A DNA stretch of 64,000 nucleotides from NCBI RefSeq assembly GCF_003581645.1, contig NZ_QXFK01000011.1:106048-170047 (forward strand), read 5' to 3'. The DNA is from Pelagerythrobacter aerophilus (lineage in GTDB: Bacteria > Pseudomonadota > Alphaproteobacteria > Sphingomonadales > Sphingomonadaceae). The position numbers and the translations under genes are program-made. The notes under the pieces were generated by a model. It was given only the letters and a program-made list of their open reading frames with translations. It did not search any database and was not told the origin of the DNA. The number at the start of each line of letters is the position of its first letter. The first letter of the stretch is position 1. This document shows, piece by piece, positions 1 to 9,079 of this stretch.

Positions 1-134
1 CCTCGATGCTCTTCTGGGTCGATCCGCGGCAGAACATGGCCGTGGTGTTCGCAGCGCAGAAGATCCCGTTCGACAACGCGCTGCATCACGACTTCCGCGA
101 TGCCGTCTACGGTGCGGATTACGCGGGGCGCTGA
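1..134 (+). CDS. Serine hydrolase (beta-lactamase family), C-terminal end, partial
   Basis: Only the last 44 codons are in the window, read from position 3 to a TGA at 132-134. The tail contains FWVDPRQNMAVVF, a pattern typical of the last strands of class C beta-lactamase-like serine hydrolases and esterases. The active-site Ser-x-x-Lys and Tyr motifs would lie off the left edge, so activity cannot be judged. It converges with the aldehyde dehydrogenase gene 44 nt downstream. Confidence 0.6.
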   Translation, partial: SMLFWVDPRQNMAVVFAAQKIPFDNALHHDFRDAVYGADYAGR

Positions 135-178
135 CCGGGCCGGGCGTCGGCGCCCGACCCAGCCAGGTCCCGCCCCGA

Positions 179-1603
179 TCAGACGTTGGCGTTCTTCCGC
201 ACGGTGATCACCTGCGGATAGGTGAACTCCAGCAGCCCTTCCTTGCCGTATTCGGCGCCGAAGCCCGACTGCTTGTGCCCGCCGAAGGGCGTGAAGGGCG
301 AGAAGTGAAGGTACTCGTTGACCCACACCGTGCCGGTCTCGAGCTGCTCGGCGATTCTCACCCCGCGCTCGGTGTCCTTGGTCCAGACTGCGCCGGCGAG
401 GCCGTAGTCGGAGTTGTTCGCGCGTTCGATCACTTCGTCGTCGCTCGAGAACTTCATCAGCGGCATGACCGGGCCGAACTGTTCCTCGGCGACAATCCGT
501 GCGTCCTCGGGCGGATTGTCGAGGATCGTGATCGGCACGTAGTAGCCGGGCACGCTGGGGTCGTGGTCGCCGCCGACCAGGAATTGGTAGCCCTGGTCCT
601 TGGCGTCCTGAATCAACTCCAGCACGCGCTCGTATTGCTTGCGGTTCTGGATCGGGCCGACCCCGGTGCCCTGCTGCGATCCGTCGCCGACTTTCACCGA
701 CTTCGCGTATTCGGCGATCGCCTTGCTCAAGTCGTCGTAGATATCCTCGTGGATATAGATCCGCTTGGCGGCGACGCAGATCTGCCCGGCGTTGGCGAAA
801 CTCGACCAGAAGAGCTGTTCGGCGACTTTCTCGACATCGGCATCGGGCAGGACGATCGAAGCGTCGTTGCCGCCGAGCTCGAGCGTGATGCGCTTCAGAT
901 CGCGGCTCGCCCCCTCCATGATCTTCTTGCCGGTCGCGGTCGAGCCGGTGAAGGTGATCTTGTCGATATCGGGATGTTCGGTGATCATCGGGCCGAGGCT
1001 GTCCTCGCCGGTGATGACGTTGATCACGCCGGCGGGCGCGGCATCCTTGATCAGTTCGGCAAGGCGCAGCGTGGTCAGGGGCGTGAAGGGCGAGGGCTTG
1101 AGCACGATCGTGCAGCCCGAGAGCATCGCGGGCGCGATCTTCTGCATCGCCATCATCACCGGGAAGTTCCACGGCACGATGCCGCCCACCACGCCGACCG
1201 GCACGCGGCGCGTGCGGCTGAGGCGCGTGTCGCTGTCCTCGTTGATCTCGTCGTCAAGGTCGAGCGTCGCCTGCGCGCCGACCATCGCCGAAGCGCCGAT
1301 GATCTCGTTCATGGCCTGGCCGTGCGGCTTGCCCTGTTCGGCGGTGAGCAGGCGGTGGAGCTCGTCGGCGTTTTCCTTGATGATCGCGGAGATTGCCTTG
1401 ATCGCCGCCCTGCGGTCCTCGATCGGGGTCTTCGACCAGGTCTTGAACGCGCGGCGCGCGGCGGCGACCGCGCGGTCGAGCTCCTCCTTGCCGCAGGCGG
1501 GGACCGTACCGATCACGCTTTCGTTCGCGGGATTGACCACGTCCATGGTCCGGGCAGTCTCGATCATCTCGCCGTCGATCAGGTTACGGTAGGCAGTGGG
1601 CAT
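179..1603 (-). CDS. NAD(P)-dependent aldehyde dehydrogenase
   Basis: A 474-residue soluble enzyme expected to oxidise an aldehyde to its carboxylic acid with NAD(P)+. The class is clear from VPWNFPV (cofactor-binding loop), FTGSTATGK, the general-base segment LELGGND, the catalytic cysteine in NAGQICVA, and EEQFGPV near the C terminus. Length matches the family. The ATG at 1603 is preferred because the open frame further upstream lacks family-like sequence. The substrate cannot be read from the sequence; aliphatic or betaine-type aldehydes are possible. It faces away from the dienelactone hydrolase gene, with about 170 nt between the two starts. Ordinary chromosomal gene outside the mobile element. 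Confidence 0.93.
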   Translation of the reverse strand: MPTAYRNLIDGEMIETARTMDVVNPANESVIGTVPACGKEELDRAVAAARRAFKTWSKTPIEDRRAAIKAISAIIKENADELHRLLTAEQGKPHGQAMNEIIGASAMVGAQATLDLDDEINEDSDTRLSRTRRVPVGVVGGIVPWNFPVMMAMQKIAPAMLSGCTIVLKPSPFTPLTTLRLAELIKDAAPAGVINVITGEDSLGPMITEHPDIDKITFTGSTATGKKIMEGASRDLKRITLELGGNDASIVLPDADVEKVAEQLFWSSFANAGQICVAAKRIYIHEDIYDDLSKAIAEYAKSVKVGDGSQQGTGVGPIQNRKQYERVLELIQDAKDQGYQFLVGGDHDPSVPGYYVPITILDNPPEDARIVAEEQFGPVMPLMKFSSDDEVIERANNSDYGLAGAVWTKDTERGVRIAEQLETGTVWVNEYLHFSPFTPFGGHKQSGFGAEYGKEGLLEFTYPQVITVRKNANV

Positions 1604-1770
1604 CGCGGTCTCCGTTCTCTGCCGGCGCGACGTGCGCCGATTCGCTTTATCCGTTTTGAGGTGAAACCTAACATGCCTACCGCCATCGCCCAATCGCGTT
1701 TGCGCGGCCATCGCGCTTGCATGCCGCGCCCGCTGCGCGCAGCATGTGACCGAACATCGGGAGAGACGAC

Positions 1771-2658
1771 ATGTGCGACGAGGACAAGCTCGCCCGCTGG
1801 GCGCGCGAGGGATTGAACAGGCGGCAGTTCGGTGCGCTCGGCGGCATGGCCGCGCTGGCCGCCTGCACGCCTGCGGAATCGGGTTCGCAGGGCGAGGGGA
1901 GGGTCGCTCGGCCGGCCCTGGCGGAAGAGAACGTCGGCTTCGAGACCGCCGACGGAACCATGGACGGATTCTTCGTCCATCCGGTCTCGGGCCCGGCGCC
2001 TGCCGTGCTGTTCTGGCCCGACATCGGCGGTATTCGCGAGGCGAAGCGCAACATGGCCCGGCGGCTGGCGGGGCAGGGCTACGCGGTGCTGGTCGCCAAC
2101 CCCTATTACCGCGATGTCGCCGGCCAGCAGTTCGAGGACTTCGCCGACTTCGCTGCGAACGGCGGCTTCCGGAAGGTCGGCCCCTGGCGCGAGAAGCTCG
2201 ATGCCGAGGCGATCATGCGCGATGCCACGGCGGCGGTTGGCTGGTTCGACCAGCAGGACGTGGTCGACAGCGCACGCGGCGTCGGCACGCAGGGGTACTG
2301 CATGGGCGGGCCGTTCACCGTGTGGACCGCCGCGGCGGTGCCCGCGCGGGTGCGTGCGGCAGCCAGCTTCCACGGCGGCGGGCTGGTGCGCGGGGACGAC
2401 CCGATGAGCCCGCACAACCTGTTCGGCAAGACGCAGGCCAGCTACCTGATCGCGATCGCGCAGGACGACGATGCCGAGGCGCCGGAGAACAAGGAGATCC
2501 TGCGCGAAGCCGCCAAGGCCGCGGGCCGCCCGGCCGAGATCGAGGTCTATGCCGGCGACCATGGCTGGACCGTCCCCGACGCCCCCGCCTACGTCGAAGC
2601 GGAAGCGGAACGGGCGTTGGCGAACCTGCTGAAGCTTTACGGGAGCGCGCTGGGCTGA
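1771..2658 (+). CDS. Dienelactone hydrolase family protein, exported
   Basis: A 295-residue alpha/beta hydrolase. The nucleophile elbow GYCMGG carries the cysteine used in place of serine by dienelactone hydrolases, and GDHGW near the C terminus supplies the histidine. The N terminus has NRRQF followed by a hydrophobic stretch ending in LAAC, which resembles a Tat-type signal with a lipobox, so the protein is probably exported and perhaps membrane anchored. Such enzymes hydrolyse lactones or esters; the natural substrate is unknown. The ATG lies just after GAGAGACGAC, which can act as a ribosome binding site. Confidence 0.88.
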   Translation: MCDEDKLARWAREGLNRRQFGALGGMAALAACTPAESGSQGEGRVARPALAEENVGFETADGTMDGFFVHPVSGPAPAVLFWPDIGGIREAKRNMARRLAGQGYAVLVANPYYRDVAGQQFEDFADFAANGGFRKVGPWREKLDAEAIMRDATAAVGWFDQQDVVDSARGVGTQGYCMGGPFTVWTAAAVPARVRAAASFHGGGLVRGDDPMSPHNLFGKTQASYLIAIAQDDDAEAPENKEILREAAKAAGRPAEIEVYAGDHGWTVPDAPAYVEAEAERALANLLKLYGSALG

Positions 2659-3247
2659 AGCCCCTTTCCCGAGTGCGTGTTTAGCTGTCCCGGGGATCAC
2701 GAGAGACGTGGAGAGGAAGAAGGGCATTCACCGGCCATCATCCGCTGGCGAGTGCGGACGTTGCGCCGGGAAGGTAGGCAAGCGGACGGGATCGGCCGGT
2801 GCCGCCTGGGCATCACAGGATTGCCACCTGGGCGTCACAGGGTTGCCTTGGTAACATCGGTGCGAACGGCGAAAGGGGTTACGGCAACCTTCCGCTCGGC
2901 CCTTCGGGGATGGCGAGGCAGATGCGGCCAGGGCTCGCGTTTGCCGCCTCCGCCGGCATATCCTCAATTCCGCGGCGTTGAGGTCCGTCGCGAAAGGACA
3001 TGCCGGTATTCCTCGCATCCCGGCACAGAGGTGCTTTCTCGTAAGGTCACTAGCTCCTCCGAGGCACCGGCCGTCTGGACGAAGCGCACTGCGTGACGCG
3101 TACACGCCTCGCCCCCGTCGCTGACCAGCATGGGCTGGCGGGGCGGGTGTATAACCAAATCGGTTATTTTGTCAAGATATATTTGCCACAGGTGTGTTCT
3201 TGGCCGCGTTCTTGAGTTCCCAGCGCAGGCTGGGGCCCGCGATTGCG
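2659..3247. other. Intergenic region without a convincing gene
   Basis: About 590 nt between the dienelactone hydrolase and the response regulator, whose genes converge. Open frames exist on both strands but none has recognisable sequence or a good start. It contains a 22-nt tandem repeat (2805-2848) and a small inverted repeat ATAACC-N5-GGTTAT at 3151-3167 followed by TTTT, which could be a weak terminator or an operator. Confidence 0.5.
2805..2848. repeat. Two-copy 22-nt tandem repeat
   Basis: Copy one (2805-2826) and copy two (2827-2848) both follow CCTGGGC-TCACAGG-TTGCC and differ at three positions. They abut exactly. The repeat is in a non-coding stretch; no function is evident. Confidence 0.7.
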
Positions 3248-3742
3248 TCAGCCCAGCCCGATATTGCCCAGCTTCGCCCGCAGCGACGCCTCGTCGAACG
3301 GCTTGATCACGTATTCGTCGGCGCCGGCCTCGATCCCCTTGTGGATGTCGACCGCGCCCGAGTTCGAGGTGCAGAACACCACCCGCGGCGCGCGGTCGGC
3401 GGGGAGGGCGCGCAGGCGGGTGACGAATTCGATCCCGCTCATGACCGGCATGTTCCAGTCGAGCAGGATCAGATCGGGCATCGCCGCCTTGCACCGGGCG
3501 AGCGCTTCCTCGCCGTTCTCGGCCTCGGCCGTTTCGAAGCCGAGATCCTCGACGATGCGGCGCGCGACCTTGCGGATCATGCGCGAATCGTCGACCACCA
3601 GGCAGCGGCGGACGCGCGCCTGGGCATGACGCGCGGCATAGGCGGCCTTGGCCTCGTCGACGACCCGCTGCGCCGGATCGGCCGGTGCGGCGGCGTTCTC
3701 TGCCGCGGTCTTGCCCGCTGGCGGCACGTTGCGTTTGATCAA
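3248..3742 (-). CDS. Response regulator (CheY-like receiver)
   Basis: Receiver-domain protein of about 164 residues. The N-terminal third is Ala/Pro rich and unstructured-looking. The receiver follows, with the acidic pocket VVDDSR, the phospho-acceptor aspartate in LLDWNMP, the switch residue in CTSNS and the conserved lysine in VIKPFD. There is no output domain, so it probably works by protein contact as CheY does. No ATG lies close to the domain; the most economical start is a TTG at 3742 that overlaps the stop of the upstream gene as TTGA, which would couple the two. The exact start is uncertain. Confidence 0.8.
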   Translation of the reverse strand: MIKRNVPPAGKTAAENAAAPADPAQRVVDEAKAAYAARHAQARVRRCLVVDDSRMIRKVARRIVEDLGFETAEAENGEEALARCKAAMPDLILLDWNMPVMSGIEFVTRLRALPADRAPRVVFCTSNSGAVDIHKGIEAGADEYVIKPFDEASLRAKLGNIGLG

Positions 3743-4065
3743 CCCGTGAATGGCGGCACCTCCTCCTCGCCCCAGACGGGCGAGTGCAGGTGGGCGGAGG
3801 CCGGTTCGCCGAACGGCGAATGCGCGGGCGACGCGATCGGATCGGCCACCGCAGGCGTTTCGTCGGGCGTCATGCAGACGTGCAGGTAAGGCATCCAGAC
3901 GTCGCCGAACTCGGCCTTCTGATACCACACGTCGAGCACGTCGTAGGAGGCCCAGCACCCGTCGGGCTCACGCAGGCGGATGCCTTCGCCGATGCGGGGG
4001 ACCGAGGCGAACCGCAGACGCTCCTGCGTCTGGTGCGTTTCGTTCTGGATCTCGACCTCGATCAC
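3739..4065 (-). CDS. Hypothetical protein upstream of response regulator
   Basis: A 108-residue soluble protein with no family I recognise. The first 70 residues are well-ordered-looking and contain a charged/aromatic core (YDVLDVWYQK); the last 35 are rich in Pro, Ala and Ser. It overlaps the start of the response regulator by four bases and is therefore likely cotranslated with it, perhaps as a signalling partner. That link is inferred from position only. Confidence 0.65.
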   Translation of the reverse strand: MIEVEIQNETHQTQERLRFASVPRIGEGIRLREPDGCWASYDVLDVWYQKAEFGDVWMPYLHVCMTPDETPAVADPIASPAHSPFGEPASAHLHSPVWGEEEVPPFTG

Positions 4066-4199
4066 GCGCGCCCCCGGTTCATGCTTTTGCCGCGAGGCTA
4101 GAGCGCAATCCTTGCCGAAAGGTAACGCGCCGGTCCGGTTTCGCTTGCCCCGGTCCGGTCCGTTGATACGATGAGCGCTCGAGGGGGAAGGAGAGCGCG

Positions 4200-5207
4200 A
4201 TGGGTATCGCCCTGATCATGCTGCTGGTGCTGGCAGTGATATTCCTGCTGATGGCGGTGCGCGTCGTGAAGCAGGGCTACGTCTACACGATCGAGCGGCT
4301 GGGCAAGTTCACCCTCGCCGCCGAGCCCGGGCTGCATCTGATCATCCCGTTCGTCGACCGCGTCGGACAGAAGGTCAACATGATGGAGCAGGTGCTCGAT
4401 ATTCCGGGGCAGGAGATCATCACCAAGGACAACGCCATGGTCGGCGTCGACGCGGTGGTGTTCTTCCAGGTGCTCGACGCGGGCAAGGCCGCCTACGAGG
4501 TGCACAACCTCTATGCCGCGATCATGGCGCTCACGACCACCAATCTGCGGACCGTCATGGGCTCGATGGACCTCGACGAGACCCTGTCGAAGCGCGACGA
4601 GATCAACGCCCGCCTGCTCGCGGTGGTCGACCACGCGACCTCGCCCTGGGGGGTCAAGATCACCCGGGTCGAGATCAAGGACATCCGCCCGCCGATCGAT
4701 ATCTCCGAAGCGATGGCCCGGCAGATGAAGGCCGAGCGCCTGAAGCGCGCCGAGATCCTCGAGGCCGAGGGCGACCGGGCGAGCCGCATCCTGCGCGCCG
4801 AGGGCGAGAAGCAGAGCGCGATCCTCTCGGCCGAAGGCAAGCGCGAGGCGGCCTTCCGCGATGCCGAGGCACGCGAGCGCGCGGCGGAAGCCGAAGCCAA
4901 GGCGACCCAGATGGTCTCCGACGCGATCGCCGAAAGCGGCAATGCCGCGATCAACTATTTCATCGCGCAGGAGTACACCAAGGCGGTCGGCAAGTTCGCC
5001 ACCAGCCCCAACGCGAAGACGATCCTCTTCCCGGTCGAGGCGACGCAGCTCATCGGCTCGCTCGGCGGAATCGGCGAACTCGTGCGCGAGGCGATCGGCC
5101 CGGCCGAAGGCAACGTGACCACCGGCAGCGTGGACACTGGAACCCCGCTGCCGCAGCAGCGCGAACGCGCTCCGCGCGCGAGCGTGCCGCGCAGTGGCGA
5201 CCGCTAG
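4200..5207 (+). CDS. SPFH/Band 7 (stomatin-like, slipin) protein
   Basis: A 335-residue membrane-anchored protein. One N-terminal hydrophobic segment (about residues 3-20) is followed by the SPFH domain with the family hallmark IERLGKF and the conserved IPGQEIITKDNA, then a long Ala/Glu/Arg-rich coiled coil (about 175-240) typical of slipins. These proteins form large membrane rings and often work with NfeD proteins in membrane microdomain or protease control. The next gene is NfeD-like, starting 10 nt after the stop, so the two form the classical pair. GGGGAAGGAGAG just upstream of the ATG is a strong ribosome binding site. Confidence 0.93.
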   Translation: MGIALIMLLVLAVIFLLMAVRVVKQGYVYTIERLGKFTLAAEPGLHLIIPFVDRVGQKVNMMEQVLDIPGQEIITKDNAMVGVDAVVFFQVLDAGKAAYEVHNLYAAIMALTTTNLRTVMGSMDLDETLSKRDEINARLLAVVDHATSPWGVKITRVEIKDIRPPIDISEAMARQMKAERLKRAEILEAEGDRASRILRAEGEKQSAILSAEGKREAAFRDAEARERAAEAEAKATQMVSDAIAESGNAAINYFIAQEYTKAVGKFATSPNAKTILFPVEATQLIGSLGGIGELVREAIGPAEGNVTTGSVDTGTPLPQQRERAPRASVPRSGDR

Positions 5208-5217
5208 GGAGCGGCCG

Positions 5218-5703
5218 GTGGACGGGCTCGACAGCTTCGATCCGCACTGGATCTGGGTCACGCTCGGGCTCGCGCTCGCGGCGCTGGAGCTGCTGGTGCC
5301 CGGCGTCTATCTCATCTGGCTTGCGGCGGCGGCACTCGTCACCGGGGCGCTGACCTATCTTCTCGATCTCGGCGTCGCCGCGCAGGTGATCGACTTCGTC
5401 TTCCTCGCGCTGATCTTCGCCTTCTCCGCCCGCCGTTTCCTGCGCGACAAGCCGATCGTCGGCGCCGACCCGCTGCTCAACAAGCGGGGCGGACGGCTGG
5501 TCGGTGAGACCGCGGTCGTCACCCAGGCGTTCGACGGCGGCAGCGGGCGCATCCGCCACGGCGACAGCGAATGGCTGGCACGCGGCCCCGACGTCGCCGT
5601 GGGCGCCCGGGTGCGCATCATCGGCAGCGACGGATCGATCCTGCTGGTCGAACCCGTGACCCTGCTGGCGAACGAGGAGGCCTCGCCCCCGCGCGAAGCC
5701 TAG
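5218..5703 (+). CDS. NfeD family protein
   Basis: A membrane protein of about 161 residues with two hydrophobic helices in the first 75 residues and a C-terminal OB-fold NfeD domain (GETAVVTQAF through ARVRIIGSDGS). It partners with the stomatin-like protein encoded just upstream. A GTG at 5218 preceded by AGGGAG at 5206-5211 is the likeliest start; an ATG at 5194 inside the upstream gene is an alternative. The stop overlaps the stop of the convergent gene. Confidence 0.87.
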   Translation: MDGLDSFDPHWIWVTLGLALAALELLVPGVYLIWLAAAALVTGALTYLLDLGVAAQVIDFVFLALIFAFSARRFLRDKPIVGADPLLNKRGGRLVGETAVVTQAFDGGSGRIRHGDSEWLARGPDVAVGARVRIIGSDGSILLVEPVTLLANEEASPPREA

Positions 5704-6650
5704 ACCGCGCCGCGCGTCCGGTCGGAGAAGCGGCCGTGCTTGCGGTAGCGAACCATCCACCGGTCGAGGAACAGGCCCAGCGGACGCGGCTGCACGCCCA
5801 GCTTGTCGAGGCCCGGATACGCGCCCGAAGGCACGTTGCCCTGCTTGAGCAGGCACCACTGGTCGCCGTTCATCGGCGTCCCGGGCAGAGCGGCGAACAG
5901 GGCGGACAAGGCGTCGGGCATGGCGATGAAGTGCCGCTCGCGCCCCTGCGCCGCGGCGATCCGCTGGTGCAGGTCCATCATGCCGATCGCCTCGGGCCCG
6001 GCGATCTCGTAAGTCTTGCCGCCGTGCTTCCGGGGGTCGGCCAGCGCCGCCGCGACGGCATCCGCGGCATCGTCCACGAACAGCAGCTGCAACTTCGCCT
6101 GCCGTGCGAAGACCGGCAGCACGGGCAGGGCCGAGATCAGGTCGGCCAGCATCTGCACGAAGCCGTTGTCTTCCGCGAACAGGATCGAGGGGCGCAGGAT
6201 CGTCGCACCCGGGAAGGCGGCGAGGACCTCCTCTTCGCTCAGCGCCTTGGCCCGGGCGTACGCGGCGGTCGATTCGGCATCGGCGCCGATCGCGCTGACG
6301 TGCACCATGGTCGCAGCGCCGACGTCCCGCGCGGCCTCGGCGACATTGCGCGCGCCGCCGCAGATCAGCTTCATCAGGTCGCCTTCGAACGCGGCGACGA
6401 GATTGACCACTGCGTCCGCCCCGCGCACCGCCGCGGCGGCGCTGGCGGGATCGCGCACGTCGCACGGCATGAACTCGATCTGGCCGAGCTGCGCGAGCGG
6501 CTTCAGCGAAAACGCCTTCTGCGGATGGCGGCTCGCGATCCGCAGCCGCGCACCGCGCTCGAGCAGCGCCTGCGCCACGTGGCGGCCGAAGAAGCCGCTG
6601 CCGCCGGTCATGGCGACCAGCTTGCCGTTGATGGGATCGTGTGCCGCCAT
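5700..6650 (-). CDS. NAD(P)-binding SDR protein, complex I NDUFA9-like
   Basis: A 316-residue atypical short-chain dehydrogenase. The N-terminal Rossmann motif TGGSGFFGRHV, the Asp-ended second strand segment CDVRD, and the degenerate active site YARAKALSEE match the NDUFA9/NAD-epimerase-like group, which in alphaproteobacteria is linked to respiratory complex I or quinone biology. Start chosen at the ATG at 6650, where the protein-like sequence begins. The gene lies next to tRNA-Leu and is the last chromosomal gene before the mobile element. Confidence 0.85.
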   Translation of the reverse strand: MAAHDPINGKLVAMTGGSGFFGRHVAQALLERGARLRIASRHPQKAFSLKPLAQLGQIEFMPCDVRDPASAAAAVRGADAVVNLVAAFEGDLMKLICGGARNVAEAARDVGAATMVHVSAIGADAESTAAYARAKALSEEEVLAAFPGATILRPSILFAEDNGFVQMLADLISALPVLPVFARQAKLQLLFVDDAADAVAAALADPRKHGGKTYEIAGPEAIGMMDLHQRIAAAQGRERHFIAMPDALSALFAALPGTPMNGDQWCLLKQGNVPSGAYPGLDKLGVQPRPLGLFLDRWMVRYRKHGRFSDRTRGAV

Positions 6651-6829
6651 TGCCTCGTGCCGTTCGTTCTTCCGGTTTCGCGAATCTGGCCCCGCCTTGC
6701 CCCAACGCGCCCGGTCCCGCAACAGGCCAGTCTCGCACCCGCTCGAAGTCGTTGACAAGCCCCCCACCCCTTCGCTAGTGGCGCGCCCCTACCCGCGAAC
6801 CGGACCGCGACGATCCGGATCGCCAGTGT

Positions 6830-6925
<96 letters not shown>

Positions 6926-7029
6926 CCGGTGACGTCTGTAGACGTCCGGAAAACGGCTGATTTCTCCCGTTTTTTCTGCTATGGTCGTCCGACGCAATCC
7001 GGGCTGATACGGTACCAATCGGGAACAAT

Positions 7030-7081
7030 CATGGTATCCTCCATGGTATCGAGACGCCCTCATGGACGGGCCGATACCATG
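7030..7081. promoter_or_regulatory. Repeated CATGGTATC motifs at the integrase start
   Basis: CATGGTATC occurs at 7030-7038 and 7042-7050 and as its reverse complement at 7073-7081, where it overlaps the integrase ATG. Spacing and position suggest integrase arm-type sites or an autoregulatory operator. Inferred; no consensus is known for this integrase. Confidence 0.45.
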
Positions 7082-8314
7082 GGTAAACTCTACGCGACGA
7101 GCGTCGCCAATGCCAAGCCGAATGAGCGCGACTACAAGCTCACCGACGGCGAAGGACTATATCTTCTTGTCAGGAAGAGCGGCCGAAAGCTCTGGCGGAT
7201 GAATTATTCCCATTGCGGAAAGCAGCGCACGCTCTCTTTCGGCGCCTGGCCCGAGGTCAGCCTCGCAGACGCACGTGACCGGCGCGACGACGCCCGCAGT
7301 CTGCTCGCTTCCGGCATCGATCCTTCGCACCAGCGCAAGGTCGATGCGGCCCGCGCGCGGGTCGAGGAGAACGATACGTTCAAGGCCGTCGCGAAGGAAT
7401 GGATCGCCAAGAACGAGCGTGAGGACATGGCCGAGATCACGCTGGCCAAGATTCGCTGGTTGCTCGACATGGCCTATCCCAAGATCGGCAACCGGCCGAT
7501 CGCCAAGATCACCGCGCAGGAAGTGCTTGCCGTACTGCGCTCCATCGAAGCGACGGGGCGCTACGAAAGCGCCCGGCGCATGCGCAGCGTACTGAGCCGG
7601 GTGTTCCGCTACGCAATCGCGACGACGAGGGCCGAACACGATCCGGCGCGCGATCTGCGCGGAGCGTTGACGGTGCCAAAAGCGAAGCATCTGGCTGCGA
7701 TCACCACGGCCAAGGAAGCAGGCGAACTGATGCGTGCGATCGAAGGCTATACCGGCCATGGGATCACACTGTTCGCTTTGCGGCTCTCGGCTCATCTTTT
7801 CGTTCGCCCTGGCGAGCTCCGCCGAGCCGAATGGAGCGAGTTCGATTTCGAGCGCGCGGTGTGGAACATTCCGGCCGAGAAGATGAAGATGCGCCGGCCG
7901 CACCGCGTGCCGCTTTCGGCGCAAGTTCTCACTCTCTTCGAGCAGCTCTGGGACCTGACCGGCACGGGGAAGTACTGTTTCCCATCATTCCGGTCCGGCG
8001 CGCGGCCGATGTCGGAGAACACGGTCAATGCCGCCCTGCGGGCGCTAGGTTTCGGCAAGGAGCAGATGACGGCGCATGGCTTCAGGGCCATGGCGGCAAC
8101 GCTTCTCAACGAATGCGGGCGCTTCAATCCCGATGCCATCGAGCGTCAGCTCGCACATATGGAAAACAACGGCGTGCGCCGGGCCTACACCCGCGGCGAG
8201 TATTGGGACGAGCGCGTGAGCCTGATGCAGTTCTGGTCGGACGAGCTGGAACGCTTGCGCGACGGCGCAAAGGTTCTCAAACCGAACTTCGGCGGCGCGC
8301 GCCAGCCGGCCTGA
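7079..8314 (+). CDS. int: P4-type tyrosine recombinase (ICE integrase)
   Basis: A 411-residue site-specific recombinase that would integrate and excise the element at tRNA-Leu. The N-terminal DUF4102 arm-binding domain begins KLYATSVANAKPNERDYKL and includes DGEGLYLLV. The catalytic domain has the first arginine in VRPGEL, the His-x-x-Arg in TAHGFR, and the tyrosine near AYTRGEYWDER. All catalytic residues are present and the length is normal. The ATG at 7079 begins where the family sequence begins; an in-frame ATG at 7031 is possible. It lies directly inside attL and reads into the element. Confidence 0.95.
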   Translation: MGKLYATSVANAKPNERDYKLTDGEGLYLLVRKSGRKLWRMNYSHCGKQRTLSFGAWPEVSLADARDRRDDARSLLASGIDPSHQRKVDAARARVEENDTFKAVAKEWIAKNEREDMAEITLAKIRWLLDMAYPKIGNRPIAKITAQEVLAVLRSIEATGRYESARRMRSVLSRVFRYAIATTRAEHDPARDLRGALTVPKAKHLAAITTAKEAGELMRAIEGYTGHGITLFALRLSAHLFVRPGELRRAEWSEFDFERAVWNIPAEKMKMRRPHRVPLSAQVLTLFEQLWDLTGTGKYCFPSFRSGARPMSENTVNAALRALGFGKEQMTAHGFRAMAATLLNECGRFNPDAIERQLAHMENNGVRRAYTRGEYWDERVSLMQFWSDELERLRDGAKVLKPNFGGARQPA

Positions 8315-8318
8315 ACTG

Positions 8319-9023
8319 TCAGCCGGGAATATTCGTAGCCAGAAACCGCCTGATCCAGCGGGCGGCCAATTCGGCGTCCAATGGCTCGGACAGGCTGGCG
8401 ATGGCCCTGTCGGTTTCTTCGTCACTCACTCCGCGCCCCCGCCGCAGTTCGATCAGAGCTGCGGCATAATTGCGCTCGAACTCGGGATGGAGTTGGAGCG
8501 AGATTGCCGGCTGATCTTCATAGGCCAGCATCCCGTAGGGCGTAAAATCGCTCGCGGGGATGACCTTAGACCTTGGCGGGAGCCCAACCACCTGGTCCTG
8601 ATGCGAAGCGGGAAGCGTTATTCTCTCCGCACCGTCCTGCCACGGTTCCGCTTGCGTAACCTGGTAGGTGTGCGCGCCGAGACCCCAGCCCTTGGGCGAT
8701 TCTTCGACCTTGCCGCCGAAGGCCTGCGCCATGATCTGATGGCCGAAGCAAATGCCGACCAGGGCCACGCGTCCCTTCGCCTGTTGCAGAAAGGCGATCA
8801 GATCGGCGATCCAAGGCAAAGTCTCGTAAGCGCCGCTCGCCGAGCCGGTCAGAATATAGGCGGGACAGTCGGTCGTGTTGCCGGGCAAATGGCCCGCTTC
8901 AACGTCGAAGACGCGGTGGTCATACGCATCCTCGCCGAGCAGCCTGCTGAACATTGCCGGGTAGTCGCCGAACTCCTTCAGCGAAGGCGGTGGAGCACCC
9001 GTCTTGAGGATACCGAGCTTCAT
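8319..9023 (-). CDS. Class I glutamine amidotransferase-like protein
   Basis: A 234-residue GATase1 domain protein. The nucleophile elbow GICFGHQ holds the catalytic cysteine, and LHPEFE supplies the His and Glu of the triad. Stand-alone proteins of this type resemble GMP synthase amidotransferase subunits and gamma-glutamyl peptide hydrolases; the acceptor substrate is unknown. Transcribed towards the integrase. The upstream unknown gene is on the same strand, so the two may be cotranscribed. Confidence 0.82.
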   Translation of the reverse strand: MKLGILKTGAPPPSLKEFGDYPAMFSRLLGEDAYDHRVFDVEAGHLPGNTTDCPAYILTGSASGAYETLPWIADLIAFLQQAKGRVALVGICFGHQIMAQAFGGKVEESPKGWGLGAHTYQVTQAEPWQDGAERITLPASHQDQVVGLPPRSKVIPASDFTPYGMLAYEDQPAISLQLHPEFERNYAAALIELRRGRGVSDEETDRAIASLSEPLDAELAARWIRRFLATNIPG

Positions 9024-9079
9024 TCCGACCTCATTCGCACCAATCCATATTGTCAGTTCCAGACCTCGAGACGCCGTGC

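Noticed and set aside
275..1816. Long plus-strand open frame opposite the aldehyde dehydrogenase
   Set aside because: Antisense shadow of a well-conserved gene in GC-rich DNA; no family-like sequence and low-complexity His/Arg/Asp composition.
2677..3105. Possible small genes on either strand in the gap after the dienelactone hydrolase
   Set aside because: Overlapping frames, no ribosome binding site, no recognisable motif.
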